Part shown: in pieces, positions 41,749-50,282 of the stretch | How positions within the stretch are numbered: the first letter of the stretch is position 1 | Layout: each line of letters begins with the position of its first letter | Source: Streptoalloteichus hindustanus | GTDB taxonomy: Bacteria > Actinomycetota > Actinomycetes > Mycobacteriales > Pseudonocardiaceae | Direction of reading: 5' to 3' | DNA: 52,712 nucleotides | Assembly: GCF_900129375.1 (NCBI RefSeq) | Contig: NZ_FQVN01000021.1 | Coordinates: 1 to 52,712, forward strand | Position numbers and translations under genes: made by a program | The notes under the pieces: model-generated | The model's database searches: none | What the model was told of the DNA's origin: nothing | The model's input: the letters and a program-made list of their open reading frames with translations, nothing else

Positions 41749-42759
41749 ATGGCTGTCCCGTCCGGTCCGGCCGCGCCCGCCACCGCCCGGGTCGCCGCCC
41801 TCGACGCTCTCCGCGGCTTCGCGCTGTGCGGCATCCTGCTGGTCAACATCCCGGCGATCACGCAGATGGCGGCGGTGGTGTCGTCCGGCGAGCCGCACCC
41901 GGTCCGGCTGGCGCTCGACCTCACCGCGCGGGAGCGGTTCTTCCCGGTCTTCTCCTTCCTGTTCGGGGTCAGCTTCGCCCTGTTCCTGGAGCGCGCGCGG
42001 GCGCGGAAGCGGCCGGCGGTCGCGGCGCTGGCCCGCCGGCTGGCGGCGTTGGCGGTGCTGGGTTTCGCCCACCAGCTCCTCCAGCCCGGCGAGGCGTTGC
42101 TGCCCTACGCCGTGGTCGGCCTCCTCGTGCTGCTGCCGGCGAGCTGGTTGCCGAACCGGGTGGTGTGGCCGCTCGGCGCGGTCGCCGCGCTCGCCGGGGT
42201 CCTCGTCGCCGGCGGCGGCGTCGCCCTGATCCCCGGCCTGTTCCTGCTCGGCCTGGCCACCGCCCGGCACGGGATCGTGCACGACCTGACGGGCAGGACG
42301 CGGCAGCTCGCGGCGGTCTGCGTCGCGGGCGCGGCACTGGGCGTCGGCCTCACGGTGTGGCAGTACGCGGCCCCGGAGAACGGCCCGGTCGCGGCCGCCG
42401 CCGGCCTGGCCGTGGCGGCCGCCTACACCACCGGGATGCTGCTCCTGCTGCGCACGAGGGCGGGTCGGCCGGTGTCGGCGGCGCTGGAGCCGTTGGGGCG
42501 CATGGCGCTCACCAACTACGTCCTGGCCACCGTGCTGGTGCTCGTGGCCAACCGGTTCCTGGAGCTGACCGAGACCCACCGGTGGGGCAGCGCGGTCGGG
42601 CTGGCCGTGGTGGTGCTGGCCGCCCAGTCCGGGTTCAGCCGCTGGTGGTTGGCCCGCTTCCGGTACGGGCCGCTGGAGTGGTGGTGGCGGTGCGTCACGT
42701 GGTTCCGGGTGGTGCCGAACCCCCGACGGTTCAGCCCTGCCGCAGCTCCACGAGCGTGA
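41749..42759 (+). CDS. DUF418 / YeiB-like membrane protein
   Basis: The 336-aa polytopic membrane protein has the family opening VAALDALRGFALCGILLVNI, the block FFPVFSFLFGVSFALFLERA, and the C-terminal DUF418 pattern LGRMALTNYVLATVLVLV followed by SRWWLARFRYGPLEWWWR. Function is unknown, possibly acyl transfer or transport. The last 29 bases overlap the 3' end of the convergent metallophosphoesterase gene. Confidence 0.88.
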   Translation: MAVPSGPAAPATARVAALDALRGFALCGILLVNIPAITQMAAVVSSGEPHPVRLALDLTARERFFPVFSFLFGVSFALFLERARARKRPAVAALARRLAALAVLGFAHQLLQPGEALLPYAVVGLLVLLPASWLPNRVVWPLGAVAALAGVLVAGGGVALIPGLFLLGLATARHGIVHDLTGRTRQLAAVCVAGAALGVGLTVWQYAAPENGPVAAAAGLAVAAAYTTGMLLLLRTRAGRPVSAALEPLGRMALTNYVLATVLVLVANRFLELTETHRWGSAVGLAVVVLAAQSGFSRWWLARFRYGPLEWWWRCVTWFRVVPNPRRFSPAAAPRA

Positions 42760-43957
42760 CGTCCGGCGGCGCGCCGACCCGCACCGGCGGACCCCAGAAG
42801 CCGGCGCCCCGGCTCACGTAGATCCAGGTGCCGTCGACCTGGGCCAGGCCGGCCACCACCGGCTGCTGGAGCGGGACCAGCAGGTTGAACGGCGCGAGCT
42901 GGCCGCCGTGGGTGTGGCCGGAGAGCTGGAGGTCGACCCCGCGGCGCGCGGCCTCGGTCACCTGGACCGGCTGGTGGGCGAGCAGCACCACCGGCCGGTC
43001 GTCCCGCCGCCCGCCGAGGGCGCGGTCGAAGTCCGGGCCGTCGCCCTGCTGCCGCCCGGCCACGTCGTTCACGCCGGCCAGGTCCAGGACCCCGCCCCGG
43101 TGGCGGATCTCGGTGCGCTCGTTGCGGAGCGGGTTCACCCCCAGGCGCTCCAGCTCCCGGAGCCACGGCTCCGCGCCGGAGTAGTACTCGTGGTTGCCGG
43201 TGACGAAGAACGACCCGTGCGTGCTGACCAGGTCGCGCAGCGGCTCGGCCGCCGGCCCGAGCTTCTCGACGGTGCCGTCCACCAGGTCGCCCACGATCGC
43301 CACCAGGTCGGGCTCCAGCTCGTTGATCGTGCGCACGATCCGCTCGGTATGACCGCGTCCCAGGATCGGGCCCAGGTGGATGTCGCTCACCACCGCGACG
43401 CGCATGCCCGCCGTGGCCGCGTCCAGCCGCCGCAACGGCACCGACACCCGCTGCACCACCGGCCCGCCCAGCGCGGTCTTCGCGCCGTAGCCGACGACGC
43501 CGGTGGCCGCCAGGCCGGCGACCGTCGCGGTGGACCGGGCCAGGAACAGCCGCCGGCTCTGCTCGATCCCCACCGCGACCGGCCGCTCCGGCTCGGCCGC
43601 CGGCGGCTCGACCCGCGCCGGCGGCCCCGGCTCGGGCGTCAGCTCGGCCGACGGGACGCGCCCGCGCATCCGGCGCAGCAGCACCAGACGCGGGATCTCG
43701 GCCACGCCGAGCGCCAGCAGCAGGTAGAACATCAGCGCCAGCCACAGGTAGCCGGGCCAGGCGAGGAACACGCCGATCTCCGGGGAGAGCACGCGCGTCG
43801 CGGTCAGCGTGGCGACCAGCAGGACGGCGAGCACGACGAGCGCGGTGGTGCCGACCCGCCGCCAGCGGCCGGGGAGCGTGGTGTCCCGGACCAACCGCAG
43901 CCACAGGTACCAGTGGATCCCCGTGACGACCACGAAGACGACGGCGGCGAACAGCAC
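42731..43957 (-). CDS. Membrane-anchored metallophosphoesterase
   Basis: The 408-aa protein has about four membrane segments in the first 110 residues, a loop with a Tat/second anchor-like stretch (SRRLFLARSTATVAGLAATGVVGYG), and a C-terminal calcineurin-like domain. In the latter, VSDIHLGPILG, VGDLVDG, TGNHEYYSG, LAHQP and LSGHTHGGQLAPF give the full dinuclear metal set. It resembles YkuE/YaeI-type phosphoesterases that act on lipid-linked phosphates. I chose the GTG at 43957 because GGAGGGGG lies eight bases upstream; an ATG ten codons earlier is possible. Confidence 0.9.
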   Translation of the reverse strand: MLFAAVVFVVVTGIHWYLWLRLVRDTTLPGRWRRVGTTALVVLAVLLVATLTATRVLSPEIGVFLAWPGYLWLALMFYLLLALGVAEIPRLVLLRRMRGRVPSAELTPEPGPPARVEPPAAEPERPVAVGIEQSRRLFLARSTATVAGLAATGVVGYGAKTALGGPVVQRVSVPLRRLDAATAGMRVAVVSDIHLGPILGRGHTERIVRTINELEPDLVAIVGDLVDGTVEKLGPAAEPLRDLVSTHGSFFVTGNHEYYSGAEPWLRELERLGVNPLRNERTEIRHRGGVLDLAGVNDVAGRQQGDGPDFDRALGGRRDDRPVVLLAHQPVQVTEAARRGVDLQLSGHTHGGQLAPFNLLVPLQQPVVAGLAQVDGTWIYVSRGAGFWGPPVRVGAPPDVTLVELRQG

Positions 43958-44040
43958 TCGAGCCCCCTCCGGCGATGACAGCCGCATTAGTCAACACTCG
44001 TTCGGGTGAACGTCGCACGGGGGTACGGCCTGGGCGGACC

Positions 44041-44059
44041 GTGGCTGAGAGTCAGCCAC
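44041..44059. promoter_or_regulatory. Perfect 8-bp inverted repeat
   Basis: GTGGCTGA-GAG-TCAGCCAC. A smaller CGTTC-GGGT-GAACG repeat lies at 43999-44012. Both are between the phosphoesterase start and the pseudogene; operator or terminator roles are equally possible. Confidence 0.45.
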
Positions 44060-44175
44060 CCGAACACGGGCGCGTTCTCAGCTCCGCTTTTCTGTCGGTT
44101 GTCGGCGACAGCCTCCGAGCGGCTGGAGGTCAGTGTCCTGACGCCAGCCCTGGACCGAGCGACGGGGGAGTGGCG

Positions 44176-44751
44176 ATGGCCGTTGTCGACCTGGTGCGGC
44201 CCAGCCTCGCCTTCGCCAGGGACAGGTCGCGGGCATCGGCGCGACCCCCTGGGACAGCCCCACGCCCTGCGCCGTGTGGAACCTGAGCCAGGTCACCAAC
44301 CACCTGATCGGCACGATCGCGGCGCTGACCCGTGCCCTGTCCGGCGACCAGGTCGAGCCCACCGCGCTGGCCCCCGACGTGACCGCCGCGACCGACCACG
44401 TCGGCGCCGACGCACTGGCCGCTTTCGACCGTGCCACCGAATCCTTCCTCGCCGCCCGGCCGACGGACCCGGCGGCGATGAGCGAACCCCGCGCGATGCC
44501 GATGGGGGAGGTGCCGGCCGGTGCCGTCGTGAACCTCGTCGCGCTGGACGCCACCGTGCACGGCTGGGACATCGGCAGGGCCAGCGGGCAGGACCCGGTG
44601 ATCCCGACCGGACTGGCCCAGCCGCTCCTGGTGTTCGCCAGGCACTTCATCCGACCGGCAGCGAGCGGTGGCATCATCGGCGCGAAGGTCGGTCGCCGAC
44701 GACGCCTCGCCGACGGACCGCCTGGTCGCCTTCCTGGGCCGCCAGTCCTGA
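44176..44751 (+). pseudogene. TIGR03086-type (DinB/maleylpyruvate isomerase-like) protein, frameshifted
   Basis: Three frames must be joined. The first is MAVVDLVRPSLAFARD from 44176; after a shift near 44222 comes GIGATPWDSPTP, AVWNLSQVTNHLIGTIAALT and VNLVALDATVHGWDIGRASGQ; after a second shift near 44692 comes VADDASPTDRLVAFLGRQS with the stop at 44749-44751. The middle is a good match to the mycothiol-dependent DinB-fold family, with the HxxxxxD-type block VHGWDIGRA. Two independent frameshifts mean that it is dead unless they are sequencing errors. Confidence 0.7.
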
Positions 44752-44807
44752 TCCGACTCACGACCGGTGGACAACGTGTTTCCTCGCCGGGAAACGCCTG
44801 AGCCGAG

Positions 44808-45086
44808 GTGCCTGCCTCCGTGGTGCGCGATCCCGACGAAGACCTGACCACCCCTGCTGGACATGAGGCTGTCGTGATCGGCCAGCCCGACAACGACGAA
44901 CCCCACCAGGAGACCGCTCACCTGCTCCGCGGCCCGGAGAACGCCCGACGCCTGATCTCCGCCATCCAACGGCTGGAGTCCGGTGGTGGGGTCGAGCACG
45001 ACCTGGTCGGACAAAGCCAGCCCGGGACGACGACGTCCGGCGACAGACCCGGGATCGCGGGGTCCTCCGGCGGAGCGACGCGTTGA
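44808..45086 (+). pseudogene. Phd/YefM antitoxin remnant without toxin
   Basis: The frame from the GTG at 44808 reads GHEAVVIGQPDNDEPHQETAHLLRGPENARRLISAIQRLESGGG, which matches the central and C-terminal part of YefM/Phd antitoxins (xRHGxEAVVLxSxDDxxxLxET). The DNA-binding N-terminus is replaced by unrelated sequence and the normal end is overrun by about 27 codons. No RelE/YoeB toxin follows. It is probably a relic. Confidence 0.5.
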
Positions 45087-45249
45087 TCAGGCGACTTCGC
45101 CACCACAGCAAGGAGTTGGCGCGGCTCGGTTCGGTCGTCTGACCACCGGTTCTGGTGCCAGGGCGTGGTGGGACTCCGCCCACGGTCGGAGGCGGGGCGC
45201 TACCCGGGGCTGACGCCCGCGCAGTGGATCACGAACCAGCATCGGTCGC

Positions 45250-46431
45250 GTGACCCGACGAAACACCAGAAGGACAGGGTTGGCGCTGCTCGTCGCGGCG
45301 GCCACCGTCCTGTCCGGACCGGCCGCCCTCGCGAGCGTTCCGACCAGCCCGCCCGCGCCGGCCGCCGCCACGGCGGACCAGGCCGACCGGCGAGCCGCCA
45401 TCCAGCGGGAGCTGGACCGGTCGGTGGCCGAGGGCGCGCCGGGGGCGACCGCCCTCGTCGCCGAGGGCTCGACGCGGTGGCGGACCACCAGCGGCGTCGC
45501 CGACCTGGACACCCGCGCGCCCATGCCGGCCGACGGCCGGTTCCGCGCCGCCAGCCTGACCAAGAGCATGGTCGCGACCGTGGTCCTCCAGCTGGTCGAC
45601 GAACGCCGGCTCCGGCTCGCCGACCCGGTCGCGTCCGTGCTGCCCGGGGTGGTTCCCCGGGGCGACCGCATCACGGTCGAGCAGCTCCTGCGGCACACCA
45701 GCGGCCTGCCCGACTACATCAACGTGCCCGAGATGGCGGACCCGGCGGTCTACGGGCGCCGCACCTTCACCCCTCGCCAGTTGGTCGACTTCGCGCTGCG
45801 GCAGGCGCCGGTGGGCGAGCCGGGGCAGAAGTTCTCCTACTCCAACGCGAACTACATCCTGCTCGGCATGATCATCGAGCGGCTGACCGGGGGGCTGGCC
45901 GACGCGCTCCGGGAGCGGGTCTTCGGGCCGGCCGACATGCGCGCGAGCTACTTCCCCGTCACCTTCCCCTTCCTGGTGGGGCCGCACGCGTCCGGCTACT
46001 ACCTGGCGGCGGGCCGGATGACGAAGGTGACCGAGCTGAACCCCTCCTTCGCCTGGGCCGCCTACGCGGTGGTGTCCACCCCGTCGGACATCCAGCGCTT
46101 CTACCGCGCGCTGCTCACCGGGCGGCTCCTGCCGGCCCGGCTGGTCGAGACGATGCGCGTGACGGTCCCCACCGGGAAGGAGCCGTGGTCCGGGTACGGG
46201 TTGGGTCTGGAGACCCTGAAGACCACCTGCGGTGTGACGGCGTGGGGGCACACCGGGAGCATCCCCGGGTTCGTCTCCATGGCCTTCAGTAGTGAGGACG
46301 GGCAGCGCCAGGTGATCGCGACGCTCAACGTGCAGTCGGCGGACAGGGAGTTCGGGAAGATCGCGATGCCGGTGCTGAACGCGGTCAACACCGTGTTCTG
46401 CGGCGTTCCCTACGTGCCGACCCGGCCCTGA
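45250..46431 (+). CDS. Secreted serine hydrolase (beta-lactamase / DD-carboxypeptidase family)
   Basis: This 393-aa class-C-like penicillin-recognition enzyme has a signal peptide to about residue 29. The catalytic motifs are SxxK (Ser102-Leu-Thr-Lys105 in RAASLTKSMVAT), the YxN box FSYSNANYILLG and the HTG box WGHTGSIPGF. It probably acts on D-alanyl peptides or other esters outside the cell; a beta-lactamase role is possible but not shown. The GTG at 45250 gives a proper signal peptide. Its last 22 bases overlap the convergent LuxR-type gene. Confidence 0.92.
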   Translation: MTRRNTRRTGLALLVAAATVLSGPAALASVPTSPPAPAAATADQADRRAAIQRELDRSVAEGAPGATALVAEGSTRWRTTSGVADLDTRAPMPADGRFRAASLTKSMVATVVLQLVDERRLRLADPVASVLPGVVPRGDRITVEQLLRHTSGLPDYINVPEMADPAVYGRRTFTPRQLVDFALRQAPVGEPGQKFSYSNANYILLGMIIERLTGGLADALRERVFGPADMRASYFPVTFPFLVGPHASGYYLAAGRMTKVTELNPSFAWAAYAVVSTPSDIQRFYRALLTGRLLPARLVETMRVTVPTGKEPWSGYGLGLETLKTTCGVTAWGHTGSIPGFVSMAFSSEDGQRQVIATLNVQSADREFGKIAMPVLNAVNTVFCGVPYVPTRP

Positions 46432-46940
46432 CCGGTGTGGTCGGGCTCCAGGTCGAACAGGTGCGGGTTGCCCGACAGCACCGCGATCATGGCGGCCCGG
46501 GTGGAGACGCCGAGTTTGGCGAAGACGCGCCGCAGGTGCGTGGACACCGTGTAGAGGCTGATCTCCAGCACGGTGGCGATCGCCTTGTTCGTGTGGCCGA
46601 GGCCGACCATCCGGGCGATCTCCCGTTCCCGGGGGCTGAGCAGGGCGGCGAGCCGCTCGGGGGGCGGGGCCGGACGCACCAGCACGCAGCGCACCCCCAG
46701 CTGGGTGGTGTCGAGCAACGGCGGCTCCCGGTCGAGCGCGACACCACCCAGCTCCACCACCCGGCGCACCAGCGCCTGCACGAGGTGCCGCACCACGTCG
46801 TCCTGAGCGACGTCGGCCGGTGGACCGGGCAACGCGCCCGCGCGCGGTCGGCGGTGGTCGGGAGCCAGCCGGGGCGGCGCCTCCGGCGGCGGGTCGTCGT
46901 CCGCCGCCAGTGGTGTCCCGGCCACCGCTCGCTCCGCCAT
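46410..46940 (-). CDS. LuxR-type helix-turn-helix regulator
   Basis: The 176-aa protein has a Pro-rich N-terminus without a recognisable receiver domain. A C-terminal LuxR helix-turn-helix occupies residues 100-155 (LLSPREREIARMVGLGHTNKAIATVLEISLYTVSTHLRRVFAKLGVSTRAAM). It is probably an orphan response-regulator-like transcription factor. It overlaps the 3' end of the hydrolase gene on the other strand, so it may influence that gene by convergent transcription. Confidence 0.85.
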   Translation of the reverse strand: MAERAVAGTPLAADDDPPPEAPPRLAPDHRRPRAGALPGPPADVAQDDVVRHLVQALVRRVVELGGVALDREPPLLDTTQLGVRCVLVRPAPPPERLAALLSPREREIARMVGLGHTNKAIATVLEISLYTVSTHLRRVFAKLGVSTRAAMIAVLSGNPHLFDLEPDHTGQGRVGT

Positions 46941-47299
46941 CGCCGACCCCCTGCCCTCGTGCGCCCCCTCCGGTCGCCGGACGGCGGAGGCGACGCACCC
47001 GGGTGCTCAAGGAGTGGCGGACACCGCGTCCAGCCCCTCATAGGAAAGAGAAAAAGCCCGGGGTCCGCATCGGCAATCCGTGTGACACGGGCGCCGAACG
47101 CGCCGGGTGGACTCGGCGTCACCCGTCGTGGCAGCTCGGCCTGTCGGCCCTGGTGACGTTGCCATGCCCCGGGAGAGTGTTCCCAGGTCGGTGAAGGTTC
47201 ACCAGGTCCGGTCCCAGCTCGGCACTCGCGGTGAGCGCCTGGCCGGGACCGCGATCGCGGGGCGGTGGCGGGGGGAGGGGCGCGGGAGCGGGCGCCGCC
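46941..47299. other. Gap with a 14-bp palindrome
   Basis: GGTGAAGGTTCACC (47190-47203) is a perfect palindrome with a 2-bp centre, a typical shape for a dimeric repressor site. It lies about 100 bp beyond the stop of the gene at 47300 and 250 bp upstream of the LuxR gene start, so its target is unclear. No gene is seen. Confidence 0.45.
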
Positions 47300-47851
47300 T
47301 CAGGTCACGCGCGGCGGGAGCTGGAGGGCGGGGATGGGGAGCCGCCGCCGCTCCGCCTCCACCACCGCCCCGCTCGCCAGCTCCACCGCCCGGCCGATGA
47401 GGTGGGAGAAGTGCTGCCGCTCGGCGTTCTCCACCGCGATCGAGATGTGCAGGTCCGCGTCCTCGGGATGCCCGTGCATCGCGGCGAGCACGGCGCGCAG
47501 GATCGTGCGGTCGGGCGGGGCCACCCGGTCCACCGGCACCGGGCCGTGCTCGTCGAGGAGCTGGAGCTTGGCCTCGCCGGGGTCGGTGTCCGGGCCCGCC
47601 GCGTCGCCGGCGATGCCGCTGAGCAGCTGACCGGCGTAGCGGACCAGCACCGCCAGCAGCAGCCGCAGGTCGGCGCGCGGGATGCGGCCCTGCACGTCCC
47701 GCAGCCGCAGCAGGGCCTCCACCGCGGTGTCGAGCTCACCCCGGCGGGCCGCGGCCACCATCACGGCCGCCACGTCCAGCACCGAGCGCCGCCGCGCCCG
47801 ATCTCGGTCCACCCGGAGTGCATACCCGGTCGCACCGGGAATCACCGCCAC
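47300..47851 (-). CDS. Hypothetical protein divergent from the PrnB-like gene
   Basis: The 183-aa protein starts at a GTG (47851) and is mostly helical (RRRSVLDVAAVMVAAARRGELDTAVEALLRL, DADLHISIAVENAERQHFSHLIGRAVELASGAVVEAERRRLP). No family is recognised. A later GTG giving a start at VDRDRARRRS is possible. Divergent placement 123 bp from the PrnB-like gene suggests shared control. Confidence 0.65.
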   Translation of the reverse strand: MAVIPGATGYALRVDRDRARRRSVLDVAAVMVAAARRGELDTAVEALLRLRDVQGRIPRADLRLLLAVLVRYAGQLLSGIAGDAAGPDTDPGEAKLQLLDEHGPVPVDRVAPPDRTILRAVLAAMHGHPEDADLHISIAVENAERQHFSHLIGRAVELASGAVVEAERRRLPIPALQLPPRVT

Positions 47852-47974
47852 GGCTCGCCGGCCTGGGCGTCACCGCTCGGGGTGTCACTCGGGTGTGGAG
47901 GCCGCCGCCGACCGTTCACCGACACGTCCTTGACCGCGGAACCACGGTGGGCGAATATTCCGATCGTGGGGGTA

Positions 47975-49087
47975 ATGGTCACGGACGGCGTACGGCTAAA
48001 CAATTGCCGCACGACGTCCGACCTCCGGCTCACCGGGCGGTTTTGCCGGGCGGTCGCGGATCACGATCCCCTGGGCGCCGACGCGTTGTTGGCCGCCCTG
48101 CCCGAGATGAATGCGCGGGTGGACGTGCCGGAATTGACGCGCGCGCTGCGCGCGCTGATTTCGGTATACCACGAGCGGCCGCCGCGCGACACCGTCGGAC
48201 GGCTGGCCGCCATGCGCGACCTGGGCATGCTCCTGGGCTCGCTCAAGCGGCACGGCGTGGAGCCGCTGGCGGCGGTGCCCGAGGCCGAGGGGCCGCTGCT
48301 GGCGCTCGGCGCGGCCACCGACATGGTGCCGAGGGACACGGTGCTGCACTACGGGGCGTGGAACCCGCGCGGCCCCCGCCAGCGGATGTTCGTCGGGGCT
48401 GCGGAGGAGAGCGTGCTGATCGACGCGGTGCGGCGCACGGCGCCCGCGGTCGAGGACGCGGCGTTAACCCTGGTCAGCCTGGCCGGGACCGAGGTCCGCG
48501 ACCCCCGGTTCGCCCGGTCCTGCCGGCACGCCGTCGCCCGGCTCGCGGTGCTGCCGGCCGTGATGCGCGTCGTCGGCCAGGTGGTGGACCCCGCCCGGTT
48601 CTTCCTCGCCCGGCTTCGGCCGTACATGGAGGACGTCGAGATCGCCGGCCGGCACTACTACGGCCCCGCCGCCGCCCACGTCCCCCTGCACCTGCTCGAC
48701 CGCGTGGTGTGGTCGGGCGACCGCGGGGACCCCGCGCATTCCGCGCTCCAGGACGATCTGATCGATTACGGCCTGCCGTCGTGGCGCCGCGTCTTCGCCG
48801 GGAGCAAAGGCCGGGAAACGTTGGTCACGCGAGTGATTCGCGCGGTCGGGCCGGCCGGCGCGCCCGATCCGGAACTGCGGCCGGCGGTCGAGGCGTTGAC
48901 CGACCTGTTGCGCACGCTGGTCGTTTTCCGCGGCCGGCACAGCCCGCTGGTGAAAGCGGCCTACACGCGTAATGAAAACTATTTCGCCGGAAGCGCGGGA
49001 GCGAGCCCGGACGTGGTGCGGCACATCCTGGCGCTCACCCGGCAGTGCGCGGACGGCCTGCGCGCCCTCGCGGCGCGCAGGCCGTGA
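47975..49087 (+). CDS. PrnB-family (monodechloroaminopyrrolnitrin synthase-like) enzyme
   Basis: The 370-aa protein closely follows the pattern of PrnB, a heme enzyme structurally related to tryptophan/indoleamine dioxygenases that rearranges 7-chlorotryptophan in pyrrolnitrin synthesis. The blocks AAMRDLGMLLGSLKRHGVEPLAAVP, RDTVLHYGAWNPRGP, RPYMEDVEIAGRHYYGPAAAHVPLHLLDRVVWG-like and LVVFRGRHSPLVKAAY line up with it by recall. No prnA halogenase, prnC or prnD genes are in the window. The ATG at 47975 follows GTGGGGG. Substrate is unknown; tryptophan or a derivative is likely. Confidence 0.85.
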   Translation: MVTDGVRLNNCRTTSDLRLTGRFCRAVADHDPLGADALLAALPEMNARVDVPELTRALRALISVYHERPPRDTVGRLAAMRDLGMLLGSLKRHGVEPLAAVPEAEGPLLALGAATDMVPRDTVLHYGAWNPRGPRQRMFVGAAEESVLIDAVRRTAPAVEDAALTLVSLAGTEVRDPRFARSCRHAVARLAVLPAVMRVVGQVVDPARFFLARLRPYMEDVEIAGRHYYGPAAAHVPLHLLDRVVWSGDRGDPAHSALQDDLIDYGLPSWRRVFAGSKGRETLVTRVIRAVGPAGAPDPELRPAVEALTDLLRTLVVFRGRHSPLVKAAYTRNENYFAGSAGASPDVVRHILALTRQCADGLRALAARRP

Positions 49088-49131
49088 CCGGGGGCGGGCC
49101 GACCGGGGCGCCGGCCGGCCCGTCGCCCGGC

Positions 49132-49929
49132 TCAGCCGGGCGGGCGCCGCCCCCAGGCGATCACCATGAAGTTCGGGACGTAGCGGAAGGCGGGCTGGTC
49201 GAGCAGGTCGAGGACCAGGTCCACCTCGCCGTCGTCGAGCAGCCCGGTGGCCACCAGCCGCGGTCGCAGCCGCCGCAGGGTGAGCGGGAAGAAGCCCTGG
49301 ACACCGCCGGGGAGCACCGGCGCGTGGATCTCGGCGGCGACGTCGACGAGGCCGGCGTCGGTCAACATCGCCGGCAGGCGCTGGCCGAGGCCGGCGTCGA
49401 CGCCGCTGTCGGCGAACAGGCGCTCCAACGCCCTGCCGAGGCGCTCCGCCAACCCGGTGTGCTCCGGCGGGTAGTAGCGGGCGGTCGCCAGGGTCATCGG
49501 CCCGCCGATGTCGAAGTCCTCCACGACCACCCAGCCGCCGGGCCGGGTCGCGGCGACCATCCGTTCCAGCGCCTGCCCCCGTTGGGGGATGTGCTCCAGG
49601 ACCGCGCGCGCGTGCACCAGGTCGTGGGTGGCCGGCTCCAGCGGGTCGACCAGGACGTCGTGCCGGCGCACGTCGAGGTTGGCCAGGCCGTGCCCCTCGG
49701 CGAAGCGCGGGTCGGTGTCGGTGGCGAGCACGTGCCCGGTCGGGCCGACCCGCCCGGCCAGCCACCGGGCCACGCTCCCCGCGCCGCAGCCGACCTCCAG
49801 GCACCGCCAGCCCGCGGACACGCCCAGCGCGGCCAGCCGGTGGAGGGAGGGGCCGTCGTAGAGGTCCTCCAACGCGGCGAGCCGATCCCGCTCGCGCTCC
49901 CACGTCTGGTCGAAGACGTACGTGCCCAT
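49132..49929 (-). CDS. SAM-dependent methyltransferase
   Basis: The 265-aa class-I methyltransferase has motif I CLEVGCGAGSVARWLAGRVGPTG, the acidic loop DTDPRF, and LVHARAVLEHIPQRGQALERMVAATRPGGWVVVEDF as motifs II-III. The C-terminal part carries FFPLTLRRLRPRLVATGLL. The substrate is not readable. It converges with the PrnB-like gene (45-bp gap) and could act on the same small molecule. The ATG at 49929 follows GGGAGG; twelve further codons upstream are open. Confidence 0.88.
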   Translation of the reverse strand: MGTYVFDQTWERERDRLAALEDLYDGPSLHRLAALGVSAGWRCLEVGCGAGSVARWLAGRVGPTGHVLATDTDPRFAEGHGLANLDVRRHDVLVDPLEPATHDLVHARAVLEHIPQRGQALERMVAATRPGGWVVVEDFDIGGPMTLATARYYPPEHTGLAERLGRALERLFADSGVDAGLGQRLPAMLTDAGLVDVAAEIHAPVLPGGVQGFFPLTLRRLRPRLVATGLLDDGEVDLVLDLLDQPAFRYVPNFMVIAWGRRPPG

Positions 49930-50282
49930 CGCCCTGGCCTCCCGTGCCGAACGCGTGATCGTCACCCGTCAGGTTAATCCCGAAGATCACACCTTCGGGT
50001 GAACATCACTTCTCGTGCTGGCCCCCGTTCCGGGTGAGCCGGTAGAAGGCGCGCCCGGCTCTCGTGCGGCCGGACCACCGCCGCGTGCTCCCGGAGATAC
50101 CCGGCCTGGCGGGCCGCCGCGTCGGGGTCGCTTCGACTGGTCGTGCCGTCGCCCGGACCCGAGCTGTCACCCCTCGGCCGGGGTTCGGCCCTGCCCGGAG
50201 CGAGGAAACAGCGATCGTAGCCATGGCCGACGAGGCCGACCGCCTGGTCGCCGCCCGGCTCCCCCGGTCCCGCCCGCGCCGG
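49930..50282. other. Gap with one hairpin
   Basis: CCCGAAG-ATCACAC-CTTCGGG (49979-49999) forms a 7-bp stem 50 bp upstream of the methyltransferase start and may be its operator or leader. The remaining sequence has short open frames on both strands but nothing recognisable. Confidence 0.45.
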
